In this document: piece by piece, positions 1 through 7,513 of the stretch | How the letters are laid out: each line of letters starts with the position of its first letter | How positions within the stretch are numbered: position 1 is the first letter of the stretch | From: Desulfobacter hydrogenophilus | GTDB lineage: Bacteria > Desulfobacterota > Desulfobacteria > Desulfobacterales > Desulfobacteraceae | Length of the DNA stretch: 64,000 nt | Reading direction: 5' to 3' | Assembly (NCBI RefSeq): GCF_004319545.1 | Contig: NZ_CP036313.1 | Coordinates: 4,156,501-4,220,500 of the forward strand | The notes under the pieces: model-generated | Seen by the model: the letters and a program-made list of their open reading frames with translations, nothing else | Database searches by the model: none | What the model was told of the DNA's origin: nothing | Program-made: the position numbers and the translations under genes

Positions 1-1606
1 TGCGAGATTTTAGATGGGTGAAAATTTTCTCAGCTCGGGCAGTTAGGAACTGTTTATAATCATTGGACTCAATACCATGGCCTTTAATATCAATAAAATG
101 AGAATTGAGAGCCGTATTGATTTCGCTGTTTTGAACTTCAAAATCTCCGATATATACTGAAGGTGCTTTAGCTCCAATTTTTCGTTTGTTGAGATGTTCA
201 CTTACCAACGTTATGTTCATCAGGCTGTTACTCTCAAGAGTAGTTTTTCCTTTGAGATATGCTTTTGGGAAAAAGTGGTGATAATTTCTGCTGTTAGCTA
301 CCTTAAGCCAAGAATTATCTAAAATCACTTTGCTATTATCTCGAAAATCTTTCGGTTCCTGATAAGCCAATAAACATATAACAGCCTTGCAATAACTATT
401 GCCTGCACTGAAATTGGTGTCGATAAGAGACTGTGGTGAGTCGAGGAAAATTTTGATATCGCTATATTCAGGACGTACACCCGCAAGAATTTTATCTATA
501 CGCTTGATATCTTGAGCCAGTCGAGATTCTGCAGAGCTTGAATAACGGAAAGAGAGTGACATTCGCCAGAAGAACTCTTCCAGATATTTGCGCTGCCCCG
601 CTTCTGGTCTATCCTGTTTGTAATAGAAAAAATAGGCAAATGGTACTAATAGAGAGTCATAAGGCAATAGATGCGAGACAGGGATTCTGTATGTGGTCCG
701 GAAATAATCGATACTGTCTTTTAAGGCAGAAATAACCTTGCTCCATGTATCAATAATTTCCTGCTTATTCAGGGATAGGATTGTTTTACGTTTACATTCT
801 TTTGTGCGGCTTAAAACAAGTGACAATATACTTAGAACAACGGCACTGGAGATACTTTCGTATTTAATTTTTTTTAACTCTTTAATAAGAGAGCCCCATT
901 TAGATTGCATATCAAACTGCTGTTTTTCGTCATAGGTTTTTGCCGATATAATTTCAAACAAGGTGAGGGTCTGACCACCAGTATTAATACGGGTAAAAAC
1001 TTCAATGGCGGATTCGATATCTTCTTTACGCAACAGTACTGTTGAAAAATCGTAGGTGTCAAAGGCACGTGAATAAGCATGTATCTGTTTGAAGTGCTCT
1101 TTACTAAAACGGTTTTGAATATCGGTCATCCGGTCCATGAAGTTCAACACATCAGATAAGGAAAGGAAATGATCACCGATGGGCTCAGGGGCAATCACCT
1201 GTTCGTCATTCTCTTCGATATCTACATCAAGGTTAACGTAGATATTGTTGTAATCGGTGGTTTTCTTTTCGCCTATTTTTTGGATTTCTGCACCCAGGTA
1301 GGCTGCAAAAAGTGACGTAATGCGTTGCTGTCCATCAAGAACATACTGTACTTTGTTGCCGTCCGGTGTCGGCGGTATATTGAGATTTCCTACATTTTTT
1401 ATGTCATTTATACGTTCATCGGTCTGCCATAAGATAAAGGTTCCGATAGGATAGCCTTTTAGAATGCTGTCGAGCAATTTAGCGGTTTTATCGATACTCC
1501 AAACAAAATCACGTTGAAACTTGGGGATTTTGATAATCCCTTTTTGGATTTCCGAGATAAGGTCAGAATATTTTTTAGAGTCAGGTTTGGGTTGTTCAAA
1601 GTTCAT
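1..1606 (-). CDS. GmrSD-like DUF262/DUF1524 type IV restriction protein, C-terminus outside window
   Basis: An uninterrupted minus-strand frame of 535 codons runs from ATG at 1606 to the window edge, so the C-terminus is missing. The N-terminus reads FQRDFVWSIDKTAKLLDSIL, followed by GYPIGTFILW and LDGQQRITSLFAAYLG near residues 85-100. The DGQQR block is the hallmark of the DUF262 (GmrS/ParB-like) NTPase domain. Near residue 440 YHHFFPKAYL looks like the HNH core of the C-terminal DUF1524 (GmrD) nuclease. Known single-chain GmrSD/BrxU enzymes cut modified phage DNA and often accompany BREX, which lies 4 kb away here. GGGGA precedes the start, and the ATG overlaps the stop of a resolvase stub (ATGA). 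Substrate specificity cannot be read from the sequence. Confidence 0.85.
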   Translation of the reverse strand, partial: MNFEQPKPDSKKYSDLISEIQKGIIKIPKFQRDFVWSIDKTAKLLDSILKGYPIGTFILWQTDERINDIKNVGNLNIPPTPDGNKVQYVLDGQQRITSLFAAYLGAEIQKIGEKKTTDYNNIYVNLDVDIEENDEQVIAPEPIGDHFLSLSDVLNFMDRMTDIQNRFSKEHFKQIHAYSRAFDTYDFSTVLLRKEDIESAIEVFTRINTGGQTLTLFEIISAKTYDEKQQFDMQSKWGSLIKELKKIKYESISSAVVLSILSLVLSRTKECKRKTILSLNKQEIIDTWSKVISALKDSIDYFRTTYRIPVSHLLPYDSLLVPFAYFFYYKQDRPEAGQRKYLEEFFWRMSLSFRYSSSAESRLAQDIKRIDKILAGVRPEYSDIKIFLDSPQSLIDTNFSAGNSYCKAVICLLAYQEPKDFRDNSKVILDNSWLKVANSRNYHHFFPKAYLKGKTTLESNSLMNITLVSEHLNKRKIGAKAPSVYIGDFEVQNSEINTALNSHFIDIKGHGIESNDYKQFLTARAEKIFTHLKSR

Positions 1607-1698
1607 TTATTATTTCCCCGAATTTTTAGGTACCGATAAAGAGTTGATTGTGATATTCCCAACGTCTTGCAAATATCATCGATTGGTATTGTTGGCAC
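1603..1698 (-). pseudogene. C-terminal helix-turn-helix stub of a serine resolvase
   Basis: The minus strand encodes 31 residues reading IPIDDICKTLGISQSTLYRY and then LKIRGNNK before a stop. This is the C-terminal DNA-binding helix-turn-helix of Tn3-type resolvases. An in-frame TAA lies just upstream, and no catalytic domain is attached. The stop overlaps the start of the DUF262 gene (ATGA), which suggests the resolvase and the restriction gene were once an operon. The recognisable coding sequence begins exactly where the inverted repeat at 1693-1720 ends. The resolvase at 23789-24220 lacks this part and has the same orientation. Confidence 0.75.
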
Positions 1699-1880
1699 TG
1701 GTACCCTTTAATGGGTAGCGTATAAAGTTAAAAATACTGGATAACCTCCGTCTTAACGTACAGAAAACAGCCCAAAACAAGTCTATTTCCAACTGCTATG
1801 ATTTACAAGAGATGCTGAACCCCTTCTTCTAAAGGTTGTTGAACGAAGCCGCTCGCGCGGCGGAAAACCCCAAAGTTATG

Positions 1881-1940
1881 TATACTCCTAATTGTGGGAT
1901 CAAACGGAAGATCCCAAATATCTATAATTAAAGGAGTATA
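1881..1940 (+). promoter_or_regulatory. Nested hairpin that would sequester the integrase ribosome-binding site, with internal promoter
   Basis: TATACTCCT (1881-1889) pairs perfectly with AGGAGTATA (1932-1940), which contains the Shine-Dalgarno sequence of the integrase. GGGATC (1896-1901) and GATCCC (1910-1915) form an inner stem. TATACT at 1881-1886, preceded by TG, is a plausible extended -10 box. A transcript starting near 1893 would lack the left arm and be translated, while read-through transcripts from outside would fold and be silenced. IS10 and IS50 are known to use this arrangement; its use here is inferred. Confidence 0.5.
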
Positions 1941-1942
1941 CC

Positions 1943-2847
1943 ATGAACACATCCGAAGTAAATCGTTTTAACGAACTCTATGAGCGCCATTTAAAAACCC
2001 TTAAACTTCAGGGAAAGGCTCAAAAAACCATTGATGCTTATTCCAGGGCCATCCGACGGGTAAGAGATTACTTTGACTGCTGCCCGGACAAACTCGACCC
2101 CGAACAACTTGAAGATTACTTTTCCGATCTGGTTGACTCACATTCATGGAGTACAGTCAAAATTGATCGCCTTGGACTCCAGCATTTCTGGAAATATGTT
2201 TTGAAAAAAGAATGGAATTGGTTGAATATTGTCAAGCCGCCTAAGGTTAAAACCATTCCGGACATTTTGACTCCTGGTGAGGTGGAAAAGCTGATCGGTT
2301 CGACACGCAAACTGCGTTACCGGGTTTTCCTGCTGACAACTTATTCCATGGGCCTGCGTTTGGGAGAGGCATTGTCCCTACAAGTGAGAGATGTTGATGC
2401 AGCACGAAAACTTGTCCATATCCGGAGAGGAAAAGGCCATAAAGACCGGTTAATTCCCCTACCGGACCGCACCCTGATCGGACTGCGGGAACTATGGAAA
2501 AGACATCAGCACCCCAAGCTTCTTTTCCCCAATGCCAAAGGCTCACTGGAAACCATCCAAAAGGCAAAGTCCCATATGGACCGGGGTGGTGTTCAAAATG
2601 CCATGAAGGTTGTCGTTGCCGAATGCGGCATTAAAAAAAAGTCTCCATACACTCTTTACGACACAGTTTTGCCACCCATCTTCTTGAAAATGGCTTAAGC
2701 CTTCGCCACATCCAGGCCCTTCTCGGCCATGCTCGCCCTGAAACAACTGCACGTTACGCACACCTTACTGATGTCACGGAAAAGGACTGCAGGACGACCA
2801 TCAATGATTTAATTAACACCATTCATGTAGATTTCTGGAAGGTGTAA
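1943..2847 (+). CDS. Tyrosine recombinase (integrase) expressed by a -1 frameshift
   Basis: This encodes an XerC/D-like phage integrase, with a SAM-like core-binding domain (residues about 10-95) and a catalytic domain. Box I is visible around [20 protein letters not shown]. The zero frame stops at 2698, before the catalytic HxxR and Tyr. Reading -1 after A_AAA_AAG (2635-2641) gives [20 protein letters not shown], then [19 protein letters not shown] and a stop at 2845-2847. That makes a full-length recombinase of about 301 residues with the expected R, H and Y. The heptamer is a canonical slippery sequence in the correct phase, but a one-base error in the A8 run gives the same picture. SD AAGGAG precedes the ATG. 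The next gene starts two bases after the stop. Confidence 0.8.
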
Positions 2848-2849
2848 TC

Positions 2850-3893
2850 ATGCGACTTTTTAATATCATTGACGAATATTATGATGCATTTCTGACTCGT
2901 TACGGGGATACGGTATTGCCGGAACAGATTAAAGCCTTAAACGCCATACTTAGTTGCCGCACACCAGACGTCGGGCAGATTTATACGGTCTGTCCAGGCT
3001 GCAATCATACACAACAGCATCCACTATCCTGCGGAAACCGTAATTGTCCCCATTGTCAGAACCATGAGACAAGCCAATGGATCGACCGGCAGCAAAATAA
3101 ACAGCTTCCCGTCCAATATTTCATGGTGACTTTTACCTTGCCCTGTCAGTTCAGGGATGTGGCATACCGGAATCAACGGGCAGTTTATTCCCTGATGTTT
3201 TCATGTGTATCCAGCACATTGAAAGACTTTGGGCTTAACCCCCGGCACCTTGGGGCTCAAATCGGTATGACCATGGTTCTTCACACTCATAGCAGAAGGC
3301 TGGATTTCCACCCGCATATCCACGTAGTTGTTCCAGGTGGCGGTGTTGATCCATCCAGGCGGCAATGGAAAAAGAAAAAAGGCAAGTATTTGTTTAACCA
3401 AAAAGCCCTGGCCAAGGTTTTTCGGGCACGTTTTCTGGACGGATTGAACAAAGAACAATTGCCGATTCCCAAAGGTGCCCGTCCCAAATGGGTTGTCGAT
3501 TGTGCCAGGGGCGGAACCGGCATCTCAGCCCTGAAGTACCTGTCCAGATATTTATACCGGGGAGTGATCAGCGAACGTAATATTATTGCCAACCAGGACG
3601 GCCAGGTTACCTTCAGGTATATTGACGGCAAAACCAAGGAGGTGTGTAGTCGAACTCTTAAAGGTGAAGATTTTCTGCACCTGATCCTGCTTCACGTGTT
3701 GCCCCGGGGATTTCGTAGGGCAAGGGATTACGGCTTTCTTCACGGAAATGCCAAAAAACTGCTCTTCCTGGTACAGATGATTCTCCACGTCCGGATTATG
3801 GCAATAGTGCGTCGGCCAAGGCCTGTTTTTAAATGCCCCCATTGCGGGAAGCCTATGAAAATCCTCGGAATAAAACCTACCGGTGCAGGATAG
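2850..3893 (+). CDS. IS91/IS801-family Y2 rolling-circle transposase
   Basis: This 347-residue protein begins with a zinc-binding region (CPGCNHTQQHPLSCGNRNCP plus HCQ, residues about 50-72). The HUH-type histidines follow in HPHIHVVVPGG (residues about 152-162). The catalytic tyrosine region is KYLSRYLYRGVIS (residues about 228-240). A C-terminal CPHCGKPM ends the protein. These are the landmarks of the Y2 transposases that nick and strand-transfer during rolling-circle transposition. Length and ends look complete. It starts two bases after the integrase frame closes, so the two are probably co-translated. Paired integrase and IS91-type transposase genes recur in mobile elements, but the integrase's role in transposition is not established. 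Confidence 0.85.
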   Translation: MRLFNIIDEYYDAFLTRYGDTVLPEQIKALNAILSCRTPDVGQIYTVCPGCNHTQQHPLSCGNRNCPHCQNHETSQWIDRQQNKQLPVQYFMVTFTLPCQFRDVAYRNQRAVYSLMFSCVSSTLKDFGLNPRHLGAQIGMTMVLHTHSRRLDFHPHIHVVVPGGGVDPSRRQWKKKKGKYLFNQKALAKVFRARFLDGLNKEQLPIPKGARPKWVVDCARGGTGISALKYLSRYLYRGVISERNIIANQDGQVTFRYIDGKTKEVCSRTLKGEDFLHLILLHVLPRGFRRARDYGFLHGNAKKLLFLVQMILHVRIMAIVRRPRPVFKCPHCGKPMKILGIKPTGAG

Positions 3894-4076
3894 AATAAAC
3901 AAAAGGTAGAAACCAAATCTCAATTTAACTGGAGGTGAACAACACTATGAAATAATCCGGTTTTTTTAGAAAGCCCTAAAAAGGGCCACGCTATAGGTGC
4001 GTCTTACCTCCGGCGCCCGGAAATCACAATCCTTTCAGATCCTTAATCCTCAAAAAGATATTTTCATATATATGGA

Positions 4077-4102
4077 AAGCCCGGCTCATTTTGGCCGGGC
4101 TT
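4077..4102 (+). terminator. Strong hairpin downstream of the transposase
   Basis: AAGCCCGGC and GCCGGGCTT form a perfect 9-bp stem around TCATTTTG. No T-run follows, so it may be a terminator of weak efficiency or a structural end signal of the IS91-type element. It lies inside the right inverted repeat of the element. Confidence 0.45.
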
Positions 4103-4197
4103 GTTCAACAATCGGATAAGATCGTGGTTCGTTCCTCACACGATCTATCCTTATTCGTTCGGATAAATAGACTACCTATTCAAGGGTACCAGTGCCA

Positions 4198-5442
4198 CTT
4201 CATTCACAGTTGATTCAACAAAGGCAGTAGAAATGATTTCTCCAGGCCCATGCTTAGGACTGCGGATTTAACTATTTCCTAAATTGAGCGTTTGACTTGC
4301 TTGATTACAGGTCTTAAATAAAAACACTTTCGGGTGTTATTAAATCCTCAATCCTTAGGGTTTGCCACCGGTTTGGTATGGTCTCACACTCATAGATTCA
4401 AACAGAAAGTCACTGCAAATAATATGCCGTGTATTTTTCCAGTATCTCCACCAATATGCTGACAGTTTATATTCGAAGCCTGGATAGCATTTTGATCAAT
4501 CATAGAGTAAGGAGACCCCAATGGAAATGGTAAGTTGATGTTACAAAATTTGGCATATCATGTGACAGAAATTGGTTGAATACATCGGAAAGGCCGTTTT
4601 CGTTGATACTTTTATCTCACTGTAATAATTAAAAATAGTTTATTTTGGCGTAAAATCAGTCATAAATTTAGTTTCAAAAAACTTACAATAGAAAACATTG
4701 GCTATAATTTTTATTCCATTGAATGTTTTGGTATTCTGGCTTTTTTTATTTCAATGGGCTTTAATTTACTAATACCTCTTGGACAAGGGCGTTTCCTGAA
4801 AAACAGTTGCCGGATTTTGAATAGTCTCTGTGTCCGAAACTTGCAATAGGGTATTTTGGCACAACGCCCGAAAAGGAGCATTTTGTGATCCAGCCCTCAA
4901 CTGGCGACCTTGATCGACTCTACTTTGGCGCTTTTCATGGCCGTACACCGCCTTAACGCCCAAAGAACGTCAAGCCGATCTCTCATTTTGATGGTGGCCG
5001 TTGCGAACTCACCAAAGCCCAGGATCGGGGGATGCCATCGACATTCAAGAAATTATTTAGGAAATGGTCAAAGGCGCGATCAGTGAAAAATTTGACGCAT
5101 AATCTCCAAAATATACCTTTTCGGGCGTTGTGCCAAAATACCCTTCTTCTTCCCTTGGCCGCCGCTCTACCGCCAGCGGCGCGTTCAGCCTTAATTTCCC
5201 GCTCCATCTGGGAAATAACGCCCATGCTTCATAAACTGTATCTCAGAACAGCGACCCTCCTGTTAGGCCAATTCAGATCGCTATGATTCGAATAATGGCT
5301 CGTAGACTGGCTTTCGAGGGATAAAAGGGGAAATGTTTTTCAGACACGCTCTTATGGCCGAAGAAAAAAACTAAAAGATACCAGATCTTGTGGCCAGACA
5401 AATCCACGGAATTTTCAGTCGTTATTGTATTTTGAAATCCAT
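4198..5442. other. Gene-free, AT-rich remnant region before BREX
   Basis: No convincing gene was found between the mobile element and brxL. Short open frames here have neither ribosome-binding sites nor recognisable domains. A 28-bp inverted repeat (4849-4876 and 5116-5143) is the only clear structure. 5023-5100 reads, with one stop, like the N-terminus of a transposase (DIQEII, then EMVKGAISEKFDA), but this is too short to assign. No clear terminator for the BREX operon was seen. Confidence 0.5.
4849..5143. repeat. Perfect 28-bp inverted repeat bounding a 239-bp spacer
   Basis: 4849-4876 (GGGTATTTTGGCACAACGCC...) is the exact reverse complement of 5116-5143. The match continues imperfectly inwards around an ATTTTG on each side. 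The 295-bp unit contains no gene. It resembles a MITE or two facing ends of a lost IS. No flanking target duplication is visible. Confidence 0.7.
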
Positions 5443-7500
5443 TCAATTGCCAGCCTCAACACCCTCTGATTTTATAAACGTTACCTCGAACGCCTTGCAA
5501 GGCCGAAACTGCTGCAGTCGATTTGTGAAAGTAAAAGCATCATTCATCTCATAATGCTGAAAGATATCGAGACCTCGATCAAGAGATATTTTCCAACCGC
5601 AGTCGGTCACTATGTGGCGGGCATGTATGGTGCCAGTGTCGTCGAATTCCCAGGTGAAATTGATCCCCAAAGCCCTGGCAGACTTTTTCATCTTTTCTAA
5701 GTTTTCCTTCTGCTGTTCACTTTTGAAATCATCTTCCGAAGTCAATAGATGAATGTCCACTTCCTCGTCCGGTGCCTTATGTTTAACTACCGTTTCCAGA
5801 AATTCCATGAAATTACGCATCTGGTAGAATAAACGGATGTACGGATCGGTAACCGTAATCTCAGTCGCACCAATGAGATAGGGGCCTAACAGCGTATCAA
5901 AAGAGATTCCTTTCTGGTTTTCCTGAAACGTGAGATGTTGCTCCTTGAGAACTGTTAAGGGTTGGTGATTAACCGGTTGCACGATGGGTTCTGCCGTATC
6001 GGGTATTATACCATCTTCTTCCACAGCAATGGTTTTGTGGTAGTGGTTGGGATTCTCCTCTTCTTCAAGGGTGGTGACAGGGTTGTTTTTTCCCTCTGCA
6101 TCGATATAGGAAAAACAGACATTGTTGTATGTAGAATCCATTCGCATCAATTGGTCTTTGACACGTTTTCGGCCTTCAATGGCAAACCGTAACAGTTCCT
6201 CTATCTCTTCCTTGGTCGCCCCGTCATGCGGGAAGAGAATTTTCATTAGGCCTGAAAATGTCTTGTTGATACCATCACGATCTCGGGTTGAAATATCGGA
6301 GGAGAGGGTAAAGTGCTTTTTGTATCGGTCCGAGTAATCATAATTGCGCAGCGAACGCAGGATTTCGGCCAGATAGTCCACTACAAACCCGTAACCGCTG
6401 GAAAACATTTCGCCTCGGATGATGTCAACTTCCCAGCCAGGGATATAGAAATGGATGCGGTCGAGGAATGCTGAGTCGTAGAATTTTTCGGGTAGTTCGC
6501 AAAATAGGTCTGAGTGTTTGAGCATGTATGGCACTGTGTGTTGGGTGTTGCCCACAAAGACCATAGATGCCTCAGCACCCAGCGTCTCAACGCCGCGTGA
6601 GAAGGACTTGTTGGCCATGTAGTTCTTCATGATGTCGACCAAAGCCTTGTCCACGCGTTTTTTCTTTCCGGCAAACTCGTCGAAGGCAACACAGTCCCAG
6701 TAGCCGACCAGACCGATTTTTCCAGTAGAGTTATTTACGAACAGCTTTGGAACCGTGACCTCTCCGCCGGAAATCAGAATGCCGTGGGGTGAAAACTCTG
6801 AATAGATGTGTGATTTGCCGGTTCCCTTAGGGCCAAGCTCAATCAGGTTGTAATTGCGCTCACAAAATGGGATCAGGCGGACCAGCTGGGTCAGCTTGCT
6901 GCGTTTGCCGAACATATCTGGGTTGAAGCCGATGCTTTGAACAAGCAGGTCAATCCACTCGTCGGTAGTAAATTGTTTACGTGCCTCTACGTAATCATCA
7001 AAACTGAAATGAGATAGCTGAATCGGCTTGAGCGTCGACATGATCCAGGGGCTGGCGTTCTTTTCTTCGGTGAATTCATATTCGATGTCTGCAATACACC
7101 ACACACCGCTGACCAGCAGCTTGGGGTGGATCTTGACCGTACCCGAATCTACCAGCACCTTCTTGATGCCGAGATTGGAAAACTCCGCCTCGTAGACATC
7201 TGCCTTGTCGTTCAGCGCCACGCTGATCTTGTCGATTACCTTGTAACGCCCCTTCTCTTTGATATTCGAGCGGACCAGCCCCGCTTCGTTGCGATGAACG
7301 TAATGCTTGCGCAGTATCTCTTTGACCGTCTTGATGCCGGTCTGGATACTTGCCTCATCACAGGTGGCGCAATACTGCCCCAGTAGGTATTCCAAAACGT
7401 AGGAGGGAACAATGGCGTTTCCTTTAACCGTCTTGACAAGATCTTTACGGACAACGAGTCCTGGGAAGTGTGTGTTTATTTTCTGGTCAAGTTCGTTCAT
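5443..7500 (-). CDS. brxL: BREX system Lon-like protein BrxL
   Basis: This 685-residue protein is last in the BREX operon, 13 nt after pglZ. It has an AAA+ core with Walker A GPKGTGKS at about residue 225, and FDEFAGKKKRVDKALVDIM and VFVGNTQHTVPYM further on. The C-terminal region (from FDTLLGPYLIGATEI, about residue 540) resembles the MIT_C-like domain seen in many BrxL proteins. The protease region of classical Lon is not evident. BrxL is known as a DNA-binding AAA+ ring needed for phage exclusion but not for host methylation. The length agrees with type 1 BrxL. No frameshift or missing ATPase residue was noticed. Confidence 0.92.
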   Translation of the reverse strand: MNELDQKINTHFPGLVVRKDLVKTVKGNAIVPSYVLEYLLGQYCATCDEASIQTGIKTVKEILRKHYVHRNEAGLVRSNIKEKGRYKVIDKISVALNDKADVYEAEFSNLGIKKVLVDSGTVKIHPKLLVSGVWCIADIEYEFTEEKNASPWIMSTLKPIQLSHFSFDDYVEARKQFTTDEWIDLLVQSIGFNPDMFGKRSKLTQLVRLIPFCERNYNLIELGPKGTGKSHIYSEFSPHGILISGGEVTVPKLFVNNSTGKIGLVGYWDCVAFDEFAGKKKRVDKALVDIMKNYMANKSFSRGVETLGAEASMVFVGNTQHTVPYMLKHSDLFCELPEKFYDSAFLDRIHFYIPGWEVDIIRGEMFSSGYGFVVDYLAEILRSLRNYDYSDRYKKHFTLSSDISTRDRDGINKTFSGLMKILFPHDGATKEEIEELLRFAIEGRKRVKDQLMRMDSTYNNVCFSYIDAEGKNNPVTTLEEEENPNHYHKTIAVEEDGIIPDTAEPIVQPVNHQPLTVLKEQHLTFQENQKGISFDTLLGPYLIGATEITVTDPYIRLFYQMRNFMEFLETVVKHKAPDEEVDIHLLTSEDDFKSEQQKENLEKMKKSARALGINFTWEFDDTGTIHARHIVTDCGWKISLDRGLDIFQHYEMNDAFTFTNRLQQFRPCKAFEVTFIKSEGVEAGN

Positions 7501-7513
7501 TGGTCACCTATCC

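Larger units (their letters stand above)
1693..4197 (+). mobile_element. Inverted-repeat-bounded element with integrase and IS91-type transposase
   Basis: The left repeat (1693-1720) begins TGGCACTGGTACCCTT. The right repeat (4170-4197) carries the same sequence in inverse orientation; the outer 16 bases match exactly and the next 12 match at about 8 positions. Between them lie a tyrosine integrase and an IS91/IS801-type transposase, with no other genes. The left repeat directly abuts the resolvase stub. No clear target-site duplication is visible. IS91-family elements do not normally have terminal inverted repeats, so the repeats may belong to an older element that received the IS91-type pair. 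Confidence 0.55.

Noticed and set aside
5032..5286. 84-codon ORF near the inverted repeat
   Set aside because: Crosses the right arm of the 28-bp inverted repeat; no SD, low-complexity translation.
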